Shown one piece after another: positions 9,114 through 16,874 of a stretch of DNA of 64,000 nucleotides. The notes below the pieces were generated by a model, which saw only the letters and a list, made by a program, of their open reading frames with translations, was not told the origin of the DNA and searched no databases. The translations under genes and the position numbers were made by a program. The stretch covers positions 1-64,000 of the forward strand of contig NZ_LT797685.1 of the NCBI RefSeq assembly GCF_900009135.1, written 5' to 3'. Numbering within the stretch: position 1 is the stretch's first letter; each line of letters starts with the position of its first letter. The DNA is from Planktothrix sp. PCC 11201. Lineage in GTDB: Bacteria; Cyanobacteriota; Cyanobacteriia; Cyanobacteriales; Microcoleaceae.

Positions 9114-10508
9114 ATGATTGAACCTAAAATTTTTCATCTAATTAATCGTTTAAGTTTTGGTGTTACTCCTGGACAAATTCAACAGGTACAACAGATGGGA
9201 ATTGATACTTATATTAAGACCCAACTGCAACCACAAACAATTCCCTATCCCGCCGATTTAAAGGAAAAACTCAATCCTTTAAATACATTAGTTTGGCAAC
9301 CCGGTGAAGTTATTCTAGCGGAAAAACAAACCCTAGAACAAGCTAAAACCCTCGGTTTAGATAGCAAATCCATGATTAAAATTAAGCAAAGTTTTAATCA
9401 AAAAATCATGCAGCAAGCCAAACGAGGGCGTTTATTAAGAGCCTTTGCTAGTCCTCGTCAATTAGAAGAAGTAATGGTGGATTTTTGGTATAACCATTTT
9501 AATGTATTTGCGACAAAAAGTGATTTAACTCGACAGTTTTTTAGTTCCTATGAACAACACGCCATTCGACCCCATGCTTTAGGAAACTTTAGACAATTAT
9601 TAGGAGCAACTGCCAAACATCCGGCTATGTTAGTCTATTTAGATAATTGGCAAAATACTGCCCCGGGAAGTTCGGGGGCAAAGGGCGCATTTAAAGGGTT
9701 AAATGAAAATTATGCCCGGGAATTATTAGAGTTACATACATTAGGAGTTAATGGCGGTTATAGCCAAAAAGATATTATTGAATTAGCCAAAATTTTAACC
9801 GGATGGGGACTATTTCAACCTATTGCCCAAACCTCAACTAAATCGGGATTTTATTTTGACGAAACCCGCCATGATTTTAGCGATAAAGTGTTTTTAGGAT
9901 ATTCGATTAAAGGTAGTGGAATGAATGAAGGCGAAGAAGCTCTTAATATCATAGCAAAACATCCTTCTACAGCCCAACATATTAGTTATCAATTAGCTCG
10001 AAATTTTGTTAGTGATACTCCTCCCGATTCCCTGGTTAAAAAACTAGCTAAAACCTTCTTAGATAGCGATGGAAATATTGCAATGGTTCTCCAAACCCTC
10101 TTTGCAAGTAACGAATTTTGGCAAACCAATATTTATCAAACTAAATTTAAAACCCCCTATCGATATCTTGTTTCAGTGATGAGAATTATCGGTACAGTTA
10201 CCAATTTTGAACCCCTAGATGGTATCCTAAATCAATTAGGAATGCCCCTCTATGGTTGTCCGTCTCCCGATGGGTATAAAAATATTCAATCCGCTTGGTT
10301 AAATCCCGACGCCATGGTAAGACGCAGTAGTTTATCTGTTCCCTTATCCAATGGATTACTTGACGATGGAAAACCCATTGATGCTAATTTTTTAGCCTCC
10401 ACATTAGAAAATAATTTCTCCCCTCAAACTCGCTCCGTTTTAGACAAAGCTACCCCGAATTTAAGAGGAGCATTAATTTTAGGAAGTCCTGAATTTATGA
10501 TGTATTGA
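9114..10508 (+). CDS. DUF1800 family protein
   Basis: The 464-aa product opens with the DUF1800 signature HLINRLSFGVTPGQ. It carries the family's conserved blocks LEEVMVDFWYNHFNV, NENYARELLELHTLGVNGGY and DIIELAKILTGWG, and the later FASNEFW, in the usual order and length. DUF1800 proteins are widespread, often next to a DUF1501 gene, and their biochemical function is not established. No DUF1501 partner is present here. There is no clear signal peptide. It stands alone between a dispersed repeat and a Uma2 gene. Confidence 0.9.
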   Translation: MIEPKIFHLINRLSFGVTPGQIQQVQQMGIDTYIKTQLQPQTIPYPADLKEKLNPLNTLVWQPGEVILAEKQTLEQAKTLGLDSKSMIKIKQSFNQKIMQQAKRGRLLRAFASPRQLEEVMVDFWYNHFNVFATKSDLTRQFFSSYEQHAIRPHALGNFRQLLGATAKHPAMLVYLDNWQNTAPGSSGAKGAFKGLNENYARELLELHTLGVNGGYSQKDIIELAKILTGWGLFQPIAQTSTKSGFYFDETRHDFSDKVFLGYSIKGSGMNEGEEALNIIAKHPSTAQHISYQLARNFVSDTPPDSLVKKLAKTFLDSDGNIAMVLQTLFASNEFWQTNIYQTKFKTPYRYLVSVMRIIGTVTNFEPLDGILNQLGMPLYGCPSPDGYKNIQSAWLNPDAMVRRSSLSVPLSNGLLDDGKPIDANFLASTLENNFSPQTRSVLDKATPNLRGALILGSPEFMMY

Positions 10509-10560
10509 AAATATCCGATTTTTTGCTATAATTAAAAGGATTAAACCCAAAACGGGGGTC

Positions 10561-11130
10561 ATGATGAATCAAACCCTAGAACAAGTAATCTGGACAATTG
10601 AAGACGTCGAGGGACTACCAGAAAATGAATGGATACGCCATGAAATCCTCAATGGAGAACTCTTTATGACTCGCTCTCCCCATCGTCGCCATCAACAGGC
10701 TTGTGTTAAGATTTGTGCATTACTTGATATTTGGTCAGAGTCGAATAATTTAGGCGTCACAATTTTTGCTCCGGGTTTAATCTTTTCTGATATTGATAGT
10801 GTTATTCCTGATGTGGTTTGGGTGACTCATGAAAGACTCGAACAAATTGAAGATGAAGCGGGACATTTAACCGGAGCACCGGAATTAGTGATTGAGGTTT
10901 TATCCCCCGGAAAACAAAACGAGCGTCGAGATAAACAAGCTAAATTAAAACTCTATTCTATTACGGGAGTTCAGGAATATTGGGTTGTTAATTATTCTAC
11001 CAAACAAGTTGAAATTTATCGCAGAGAAAAAGCACAATTAGTTAAGGTTTCAACCTTATTAGAAACAGATGAAATCACATCACCTTTATTACCTGGATTT
11101 AGTGCTGTTGTCCAGTTATTTTTTCCTTAA
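10561..11130 (+). CDS. Uma2 family (DUF820) endonuclease-like protein
   Basis: The 189-aa product belongs to the Uma2/DUF820 family, which has a PD-(D/E)XK nuclease fold and is greatly expanded in cyanobacteria. The visible core is IPDVVWV, then the acidic strand APELVIEVLSPGKQNERRDKQAKLKLY with the Glu and downstream Lys, then the closing EYWVVNYSTKQVEIYR. The start is one of two adjacent ATGs (10561/10564) behind a GGGGG stretch. Its 3' end overlaps the convergent methyltransferase gene by 32 bases. No cellular role is proven for the family. Two other copies occur in this window, one of them broken. Confidence 0.92.
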   Translation: MMNQTLEQVIWTIEDVEGLPENEWIRHEILNGELFMTRSPHRRHQQACVKICALLDIWSESNNLGVTIFAPGLIFSDIDSVIPDVVWVTHERLEQIEDEAGHLTGAPELVIEVLSPGKQNERRDKQAKLKLYSITGVQEYWVVNYSTKQVEIYRREKAQLVKVSTLLETDEITSPLLPGFSAVVQLFFP

Positions 11131-12253
11131 ACCGATAATTAAATGCCTGGGAACGCACTGCTTGAAAATCTGGGATAGAATAGGTTTTTTCTAGGTTATC
11201 TTTGAGTTGGTCTAACTTTAAAATAGCCTCTCCTACCGATGCAGCTAATAACGGCGGGACTGCATTACCAATTTGTCGCCATTGTTGAGAGGATGTTCCA
11301 TAAAAAATATAATCAGGTGGAAAAGATTGGATAGCGGCGGCTTCTCGGGGAGTCAAATAACGATCTTCTGTAGGATGATAATAGGTGGTTTTATTTGTAT
11401 TAATTGTACCTGAATGGTAATACCGATCTAAACGCTTTAATTGAGTTTCTCTAAATCGTTCTTCTCGAATTGTTTTCCAATTTATATCATACCACAAGGA
11501 AGGCGGGAGATAGGCTAACTGATCCCGTTCATAACGAATTCCTTTCCCTTCAGGGATATAATGAATTCTTTTTCTTTCTAATTCATTTTTGATTTGGGCT
11601 GTTTTCAAATCATGGTTAAAACTTTGACCTGCAAACTCTAATAAAGTATTAAATGCCCATTCCACGGTGCGAGGTAAGGGTAAAAGATCAGGATCTTTTT
11701 CAGAATCTTTAAATCGTTTTTCTGGATAAATATTACTAACTCCAAAGCGATTTCCTAATAAAATAGTCCGTCGTCTCGCTTGGGGCACACCATAATGATG
11801 GGCGGATAATACCTTCACATCTACAGTATAACCCAATTGGCTAAAACTATTAATAATTAATGTTAATGTACTTTCATTCTTTTTTGCCAATAACCCGGTA
11901 ACGTTTTCCAGAATAATAAAGTTAGGTTTAAAGGTTTCTACCATTCTCAAAAATTCAAAAAACAAAAAATTTCGGTGATCTTTTTTATCGTTTGTACCAA
12001 TAGTTGAAAATCCCTGACAAGGAGGGCCACCGCAAATTAAATCTACGGTTTGATTTCCAATAATATCCTGAATGAATTCGGTTTTAATTTCTCGCAAATC
12101 TCCTAAAATCGTCTGGGAATGGGGATGATTAGCTTGAAAGGTTTCTAAGGAATATTTATCAAAATCTATTCCCAATAAACAATTCATTCCTGCCATTTCT
12201 AATCCACAAGACATTCCCCCGGCGCCGGAGAATAAGTCAATAAAGTTTTTCAT
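11099..12253 (-). CDS. DNA (cytosine-5) methyltransferase, solitary
   Basis: All key C5-methyltransferase motifs are present in order: motif I DLFSGAGGMSCG for AdoMet binding, motif IV GGPPCQGFS with the catalytic Cys at about residue 79, ENV in motif VI, QARRR in motif VIII, and motif X QIGNAVPPLLA. The target-recognition region lies before REAAAIQSFP, and its specificity cannot be read by eye. The ATG at 12253 places motif I at the usual position, and upstream in-frame codons look non-coding. No restriction endonuclease gene adjoins it, so it is either orphan or paired with an unrecognised partner. The convergent Uma2 gene, a nuclease-fold protein, overlaps its 3' end. Confidence 0.95.
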   Translation of the reverse strand: MKNFIDLFSGAGGMSCGLEMAGMNCLLGIDFDKYSLETFQANHPHSQTILGDLREIKTEFIQDIIGNQTVDLICGGPPCQGFSTIGTNDKKDHRNFLFFEFLRMVETFKPNFIILENVTGLLAKKNESTLTLIINSFSQLGYTVDVKVLSAHHYGVPQARRRTILLGNRFGVSNIYPEKRFKDSEKDPDLLPLPRTVEWAFNTLLEFAGQSFNHDLKTAQIKNELERKRIHYIPEGKGIRYERDQLAYLPPSLWYDINWKTIREERFRETQLKRLDRYYHSGTINTNKTTYYHPTEDRYLTPREAAAIQSFPPDYIFYGTSSQQWRQIGNAVPPLLAASVGEAILKLDQLKDNLEKTYSIPDFQAVRSQAFNYRFKEKITGQQH

Positions 12254-12322
12254 TTCTCTACTCAACAAGATAATAGAATTAATTATAATATTTTGTTTGA
12301 ACAATGGAATATTAAAGTCAAT

Positions 12323-12667
12323 TTACACATACAAAAGTTGATTAAAAATTTCATCAGCCGTTAGAGTATCTAATAAAATAGAAACCCGTTGAGCGATTTC
12401 ATGAGGACTTTTTTGAGGGACAATAATAATTCCTGAATGGTTCCGTTTTTTAGCCATATATTCTAAATGCAACTGTTCAAAATCAACTCGGTTATGAGTC
12501 AGTAAACATCGATCAGATTTTGCTGTATAAATTAACTGATTTTGATCGGATTTTCCTAACATTCCTTGTTCTAGTGATGTTGTCACATTAAAACCTCTAC
12601 TGCGGAGTAAAGTTGCAACTAGAACAGAAACATCTTCATCTGTATATAGTGTTGCAAATAATTTCAT
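12323..12667 (-). CDS. DUF5615 PIN-like toxin candidate
   Basis: The 114-aa product resembles DUF5615 (PIN-like, Mut7-C related) proteins. It has the acidic LYTDEDVSVLVATLLRSRGF at the N-terminus, LLTHNRVDFEQLH in the middle and GIIIVPQ towards the end. These carry the conserved Asp residues of the PIN-type metal site. Its ATG overlaps the stop codon of the DUF433 gene in an ATGA, indicating translational coupling. The pair is the usual arrangement of a DUF433 antitoxin followed by its DUF5615 toxin. Ribonuclease activity is inferred from the fold, not shown. Confidence 0.88.
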   Translation of the reverse strand: MKLFATLYTDEDVSVLVATLLRSRGFNVTTSLEQGMLGKSDQNQLIYTAKSDRCLLTHNRVDFEQLHLEYMAKKRNHSGIIIVPQKSPHEIAQRVSILLDTLTADEIFNQLLYV

Positions 12668-12957
12668 GTTTTTTTCATAGCCGCTTTAACAGCAGGATGA
12701 ACTAATTCTTCAGGAATGCGATTTTGTTCAATATAATGATTAATTTCCTCTTGATTATCTAAATAAAAACTCAAGGCATCAAAAACCTGTGCTAATGTTA
12801 GATGGGGTAAATGTATCGGGATTTCTTCAGGAGATATTCCTAAACGCCATAACCCAACAATAGCTCGGACTGAAGTTCGAGTTCCTAAAATGATAGGTTC
12901 ACCTTGAAGAATTTCAGGGTTACGACTCACATAACGAGAAACCGATTGTACAGTCAT
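12664..12957 (-). CDS. DUF433 antitoxin candidate
   Basis: The 97-aa product is a DUF433 protein. It has the conserved opening YVSRNPEILQGEPIILGTRTSVRAIVGLW, then the GISPEEIPIHLPHLTLAQVFDALSFY helix-turn-helix-like segment. DUF433 proteins commonly precede DUF5615 or other PIN-like toxins and are thought to bind DNA and neutralise the partner. It overlaps the downstream toxin gene by four bases. Confidence 0.9.
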   Translation of the reverse strand: MTVQSVSRYVSRNPEILQGEPIILGTRTSVRAIVGLWRLGISPEEIPIHLPHLTLAQVFDALSFYLDNQEEINHYIEQNRIPEELVHPAVKAAMKKT

Positions 12958-13029
12958 ATCAACTCATACAACAAAATTTTTTATACTTCTATAATATCAC
13001 ATTGCAACATCATAATCCCAGGAATAGAG

Positions 13030-13869
13030 TTACAATGCAGGCACATCAACATTAAGTTTAAAATTAGCTGCTTTTGAGCCAGAAACTTCGATGGTATAAT
13101 CTCCATCAATGGGCAATTCTCCTTGCCAATTTTTGCTATTTTTAATAGTACCAATATTCTTACCATTCGGATCTAAAATATTAATATCTACCGTTCCTTC
13201 GGTTACATCAACGGACATCTTTTGTCCGGCGGCACATTCTAATTTATATTGTCGTTTTTCTGCGGGTTTAACCATACCTGTAACCGTTGTTCCCGTCGCT
13301 CCAGGGTCAAATTTAACTCTTTCGGTGGCGTTATTTGCTTGAGGAGAAATAGAAGGAGTTGGGGTAGGAGTTGGGGTAGGAGTAGGAGAATTAGCAAAAG
13401 GAGGTAGGGGTTGTAAGGGTTGTTTTACTGTCGCACCATGAGACCCTAAACTCATTTTTAGATCAAAAGTTGTAGCTCCTTTTAAAGCTGTTAAAACGAT
13501 TGTATATTGACCCGTTTGGGATAAATCTTTGGTTTTAATCAGTTGTCTATCCGGTGCATAAACCCAAATACATAAATTATCTTCTGTGCGATAATTTAAC
13601 TGTTGACCAGCTTTAGCAGGAAATTGATAAGCTAAATAACTTCCTTGGCGAATTTGGCCAGATTCCTTGGTATTAATAGCGGTTAAATTGATTAATTTAA
13701 TATTAGATGAAGCAATATTTCCTGAAGGTTGTTCCCCACATTGTTCAATTTTATTAGATGAACTGGAGCTAACAATATTCATGGTTTTTGAAAGTTGTCG
13801 CCAATGTTCCGATAGAATTTCACAACCTGTTAATAAAAACAACAATAAAAATAAACCTGTTTTTTTCAT
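13030..13869 (-). CDS. lipoprotein with PPC-like C-terminal domain
   Basis: The chosen start (ATG at 13869) gives a 279-aa protein with a classical lipoprotein signal, MKKTGLFLLLFLLTGC, whose lipobox is LTGC. A first beta-rich domain follows, then a low-complexity linker of alternating Pro-Thr (about residues 165-178). The C-terminal domain GTTVTGMVKPAEKRQYKLECAAGQKMSVDV...DYTIEVSGS resembles bacterial pre-peptidase C-terminal (PPC) beta-sandwiches. No enzyme domain is attached. A surface or periplasmic adhesion or stabilising role is possible but unproven. It is on the same strand as the ATPase gene upstream, with a 41-base gap. Confidence 0.82.
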   Translation of the reverse strand: MKKTGLFLLLFLLTGCEILSEHWRQLSKTMNIVSSSSSNKIEQCGEQPSGNIASSNIKLINLTAINTKESGQIRQGSYLAYQFPAKAGQQLNYRTEDNLCIWVYAPDRQLIKTKDLSQTGQYTIVLTALKGATTFDLKMSLGSHGATVKQPLQPLPPFANSPTPTPTPTPTPSISPQANNATERVKFDPGATGTTVTGMVKPAEKRQYKLECAAGQKMSVDVTEGTVDINILDPNGKNIGTIKNSKNWQGELPIDGDYTIEVSGSKAANFKLNVDVPAL

Positions 13870-13910
13870 GAAAAAATCACCATACATTAAGTTTAATCCT
13901 AAATTTTAAT

Positions 13911-15005
13911 TTAACTTAACCGTTGTTTGATCCATAAACCAAATAACGGCAAAGCTAATTTATAGCCTAATTCTGAACCATAAATTAAGCCTTTATGTTG
14001 CAAACCCGTGATCGCTCCTTGTAGACTTCCTCCTCTGGATAAATGATGTTTAGTAATATATTCCCGACTTTGGGGTTTATCCGTGGGATCTAGGGCTAAA
14101 GACTCTAATAATTGAGCTTGAGAAGCCGGAAGTAATACTAACAATGACTCGAATACCGTTGAAAAATCGGCTAATAATTCCTGTAAGGTTTCCTCGATTT
14201 CCTGATCTGCAATTAAACCATTTGTGGTTTTAACTTTACACAAGCGACGCACTAAAGCCGAAGCATCTCCAATATGTCCCTGCACCGCTTCTAAAAAGTA
14301 TTGTAATGCTTGCGATCGCGGATCAAAAGTTAAATTTTCTCGATGTAAAACCCCATGCGCCCAAGCTGCAACCACATCATTAGATAGGGGCGTTAACTGC
14401 ACAATATCTAAATTTTTATGAAACTCCTCTTGATTGCTAGTTTCCGCTAAAGTTGTTATTAAAACATAACTCACAGAATTTTGCTGTTGAATTTCTTGGC
14501 GCAATAATTTTTCCCAATTTCCCTGTCGATCCCAAGATCTAATATGGGGAAAACCTTGCAAAATTAACACCACTTGTCGCCCTACAAATTCCGTTAAATA
14601 TTGTGGAAAATGAATTAATAATTGATAGGCTTGCCAAACTTCTTCCGGTTTCGCAATTAACCGCAAACTTTTTGCCATATTTCCTTGACAGGCAAAAAAT
14701 TCAGTAGCTTCTTTACTTATCCATTCTTGCAAACACTCAATAGCGATAGGACTTTTTATTGCCTGAGAAATCCCCTCACATAACAGTTGAGTCAAGCGTT
14801 GGCCATCGGTTGCCCGAATACAGTCCACTTCGATAATTTTTGCCCCGACTTCCGTCGCTGCCCTTCTGACCAGGGTTCGTCGGCCACTGCCCGGTACTCC
14901 GGCAATTAACAAATCTCGATCACGGGCTAAGGCTTGAGTGATCTGCTGAAATTGTCTTTGCCGTCCAAAGGTTTCTAAGGGGGCTGCTAACTCTGCTATA
15001 TCCAT
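13911..15005 (-). CDS. AAA-type ATP-binding protein
   Basis: The 364-aa product begins like an ORC/STAND-type ATPase: FGRQRQFQQITQAL, then the Walker A loop GVPGSGRRT. The strand where Walker B should lie reads QVVLILQGFPH, so the usual Asp/Glu pair is absent. Next comes SVSYVLITT, a sensor-I-like strand. The C-terminal part (about 240-364) contains a winged-helix-like region (YITKHHLSRGGSLQGAITGLQHKGLIYG). It may bind nucleotide without hydrolysing it efficiently. I do not recognise a named gene. It lies next to a lipoprotein gene and a decayed porin, so context gives no clear function. Confidence 0.8.
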   Translation of the reverse strand: MDIAELAAPLETFGRQRQFQQITQALARDRDLLIAGVPGSGRRTLVRRAATEVGAKIIEVDCIRATDGQRLTQLLCEGISQAIKSPIAIECLQEWISKEATEFFACQGNMAKSLRLIAKPEEVWQAYQLLIHFPQYLTEFVGRQVVLILQGFPHIRSWDRQGNWEKLLRQEIQQQNSVSYVLITTLAETSNQEEFHKNLDIVQLTPLSNDVVAAWAHGVLHRENLTFDPRSQALQYFLEAVQGHIGDASALVRRLCKVKTTNGLIADQEIEETLQELLADFSTVFESLLVLLPASQAQLLESLALDPTDKPQSREYITKHHLSRGGSLQGAITGLQHKGLIYGSELGYKLALPLFGLWIKQRLS

Positions 15006-15061
15006 CGGTGTCTATTGAACAAGCTAATTGCTGATATTACCATTTTTGGGAGGATCACCGA

Positions 15062-15256
15062 TCAAAATGTAAATGTTGTTCTAACAATGCCAATAATTGC
15101 ATCGTTATTCTGATTATTTTGAGCGGGTGCTGTTAGCCAAATTAAGCCCGAATTAATTGCAATATAGTCATTTAATTTATATTTATAAACCCGACTTAAT
15201 TCAAACTTTACCGAAGAATTTGTATCGCATTTATCAAATCGGAATCGTATATGGAA
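15062..15256 (-). pseudogene. 3' stump of an iron-uptake-type outer-membrane porin
   Basis: Read on the minus strand, these 65 codons stay open from the edge of the IS element to a TGA. They encode a typical cyanobacterial OprB/SLH-porin C-terminus, with YKYKLNDYIAINSGLIWLTA and the final strand IIGIVRTTFTF ending in Phe. The frame runs directly into the left inverted repeat of the IS5-type element. No porin sequence is found beyond the right end of the IS, so the 5' part (several hundred codons) has been lost. Confidence 0.8.
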
Positions 15257-15325
15257 TAGACATCTCCGAAATAAAAATGGGGAGGGATAGCAAGATGGTA
15301 AAATTTGATTTTACCCCAAGGAGAG

Positions 15326-16246
15326 ATGACTAAATTAAGAGGCTATCTGGACAAGAATCCCCAGCAAACAAAAAGGCTATTAGGGATGGAATATGAACAG
15401 TTGATAGAACTAATTCAAGCCGCGGAGTTATTAGAACAAGAAAAACGACAAGAACGAGAAAAAGCTAAGATCAGGTTGATTAAAGCAGGTGGGGGTCGTC
15501 ACCAGAAATTATCTGTGGAGGAACAAATCTTACTAACTCTAATTTATCTGCATCAGATGCCCACATTTCAAATGTTAGGGTTACAGTTTGAAGTGAGTGA
15601 ATCAACAGCGAATGATATTTTCCATAACGGGATAAAAATATTGAGAGAATTACTGCCAGCCAGTTTACTTGAGCAAGTAAAAAAAAACGAGAGTGATTGG
15701 GAGTGGGTAGAAAAAATTCTGCTGGAATATGAGTTAGTAGTAGATAGCTATGAACAGCCCATGCAAAGACCAACAGACAATGAAGAGCAGAAAAAATATT
15801 ACTCAGGAAAGAAAAAAACACATACCTTTAAAAATCAAGTCATTGTCATGCCGAGCGGGAAAGAAATAGTGGATGTAGCTGTGGGTTATACCGGAGCAAC
15901 AAGCGATCTGAAATTGTGGAGAGAAAGAAGGGAGGAATTGGGGAATCATCAAAAATACAGGGGGGATAAAGCTTATGTAGGGGAAACAGCAATTAATACA
16001 CCACATAAGAAACCGAGGAATCAAGAAATATCCCTTGAAAATCGAGAAGAAAATCGGTTAAAAGCCAAACAAAGGATTGTAGTCGAACATTTAATAAGAC
16101 TGATAAAAATTTATCGAGTTGCTTCAGAAAGATTTCGGTTAAAGAGCCAAAATTATGAAGCAGTAATCTTGACAGTATGTGGACTAATAAGATGGCGAAT
16201 AGGAGCGATTGTATTATCATCTAAGAATTGCCCAGAATACTTTTGA
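15326..16246 (+). CDS. IS5 family transposase (DDE, HTH_Tnp_4 type)
   Basis: The 306-aa product has an N-terminal helix-turn-helix region (SVEEQILLTLIYLHQMPTFQMLGLQFEVSESTAND). The DDE catalytic core has Asp in LVVDSYEQP, Asp in YRGDKAYVGE and Glu in IVVEHLIRLIKIY. Length and motifs are intact, so the enzyme may be active. The ATG at 15326 sits just behind AAGGAGAG. A TTG at 15305 would add seven residues but has no ribosome binding site. Confidence 0.93.
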   Translation: MTKLRGYLDKNPQQTKRLLGMEYEQLIELIQAAELLEQEKRQEREKAKIRLIKAGGGRHQKLSVEEQILLTLIYLHQMPTFQMLGLQFEVSESTANDIFHNGIKILRELLPASLLEQVKKNESDWEWVEKILLEYELVVDSYEQPMQRPTDNEEQKKYYSGKKKTHTFKNQVIVMPSGKEIVDVAVGYTGATSDLKLWRERREELGNHQKYRGDKAYVGETAINTPHKKPRNQEISLENREENRLKAKQRIVVEHLIRLIKIYRVASERFRLKSQNYEAVILTVCGLIRWRIGAIVLSSKNCPEYF

Positions 16247-16270
16247 AAAATGATTGAATATCAGAAATAA

Positions 16271-16381
16271 AATTCATTAATTATTATTAATGTAACTGAA
16301 AAAGCCTATGAATCCGTTACTTTAGGAGAAACCGGCACAGGAGTGCTAGAGACTCAAAAAGTAGCGATAGAGGGCATTTGA
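16271..16381 (+). other. short open frame in the tail of the IS5-type element
   Basis: A 36-codon frame with protein-like composition (NVTEKAYESVTLGETGTGVL...KVAIEGI, stop TGA) lies between the transposase and the right inverted repeat. It has no start codon and no strong ribosome binding site. It may be a captured gene fragment. I do not recognise it. Confidence 0.3.
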
Positions 16382-16474
16382 GGATTTTCGGAGATGTCTA
16401 ATGAGCAATATTAGCGATCGCACTTTAATTAGTTATCAAGATTTAGTTTGGTTTTCAAGTCAATTATGTCACCC

Positions 16475-16503
16475 TTGACAACACAATGCAATTGCATTAC
16501 CTT
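16475..16503 (+). promoter_or_regulatory. candidate prlF-yhaV promoter with palindromic operator
   Basis: TTGACA (16475-16480) is followed within the spacer by a perfect 14-bp palindrome, AATGCAATTGCATT (16485-16498). This is 42 bases upstream of the prlF start. PrlF-type antitoxins of the AbrB fold repress their own operons, so this is a plausible binding site. The -10 hexamer is not clear. Confidence 0.45.
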
Positions 16504-16539
16504 GAAAATAGAGTTTAACCAATAGGTTTAGAAGTCGCT

Positions 16540-16863
16540 ATGGCTGCAAAATTGGCTCCATGCTCGGAATCAACTCTAACTGATCGTTATCAGACTACAA
16601 TTCCTGATCCTGTTCGCAAAGCTCTTGGTTTGAATAAGCGCGATAAAATCCGCTACACCATCGGGTCTGACGGTCAAGTCATTATTTCTCGTGCTGACCC
16701 GACAGAAAATGATCCGATACTAGGGCAGTTTCTAAATTTTATAGCACAAGATATCCAGAATAATCCTCAACATATTAAAGCACTTAGCTCTGATTTAGTC
16801 AGTCGTGTTCAGTCCTTAGTTTCTGATGTTGATCTCGATCTGGATGCACCCCTTTTGGACTAG
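16540..16863 (+). CDS. prlF: PrlF-family antitoxin (AbrB/SpoVT fold)
   Basis: The 107-aa product has the swapped-hairpin AbrB signature STLTDRYQTTIPDPVRKALGL followed by KIRYTIGSDGQVIISRA. A C-terminal tail with LGQFLNFIAQDI, typical of PrlF (SohA), completes it. PrlF neutralises the ribonuclease YhaV and autoregulates the operon. It appears intact. The toxin frame begins just after its stop codon. Confidence 0.9.
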   Translation: MAAKLAPCSESTLTDRYQTTIPDPVRKALGLNKRDKIRYTIGSDGQVIISRADPTENDPILGQFLNFIAQDIQNNPQHIKALSSDLVSRVQSLVSDVDLDLDAPLLD

Positions 16864-16874
16864 GATGAATAATT

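Larger units (their letters stand above)
15259..16398 (+). mobile_element. IS5-type insertion sequence with 13-bp terminal inverted repeats
   Basis: The left end (15259-15271) and right end (16386-16398) are perfect 13-bp inverted repeats, GACATCTCCGAAA. TA dinucleotides directly flank both ends, consistent with a 2-bp target duplication. The element is about 1140 bp and carries one transposase gene. The ~150 bases between that gene and the right end are longer than expected and hold a short open frame (16271-16381). Confidence 0.92.

Noticed and set aside
13340-13390. GTTGGGGTAGGA direct repeats as a possible regulatory repeat
   Set aside because: They encode the Pro-Thr linker of the lipoprotein on the minus strand and need no other explanation.
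15480-16220. Three hydrophobic frames antisense to the IS5-type transposase
   Set aside because: They are mirror frames of the transposase coding sequence, with no ribosome binding sites or recognisable motifs.
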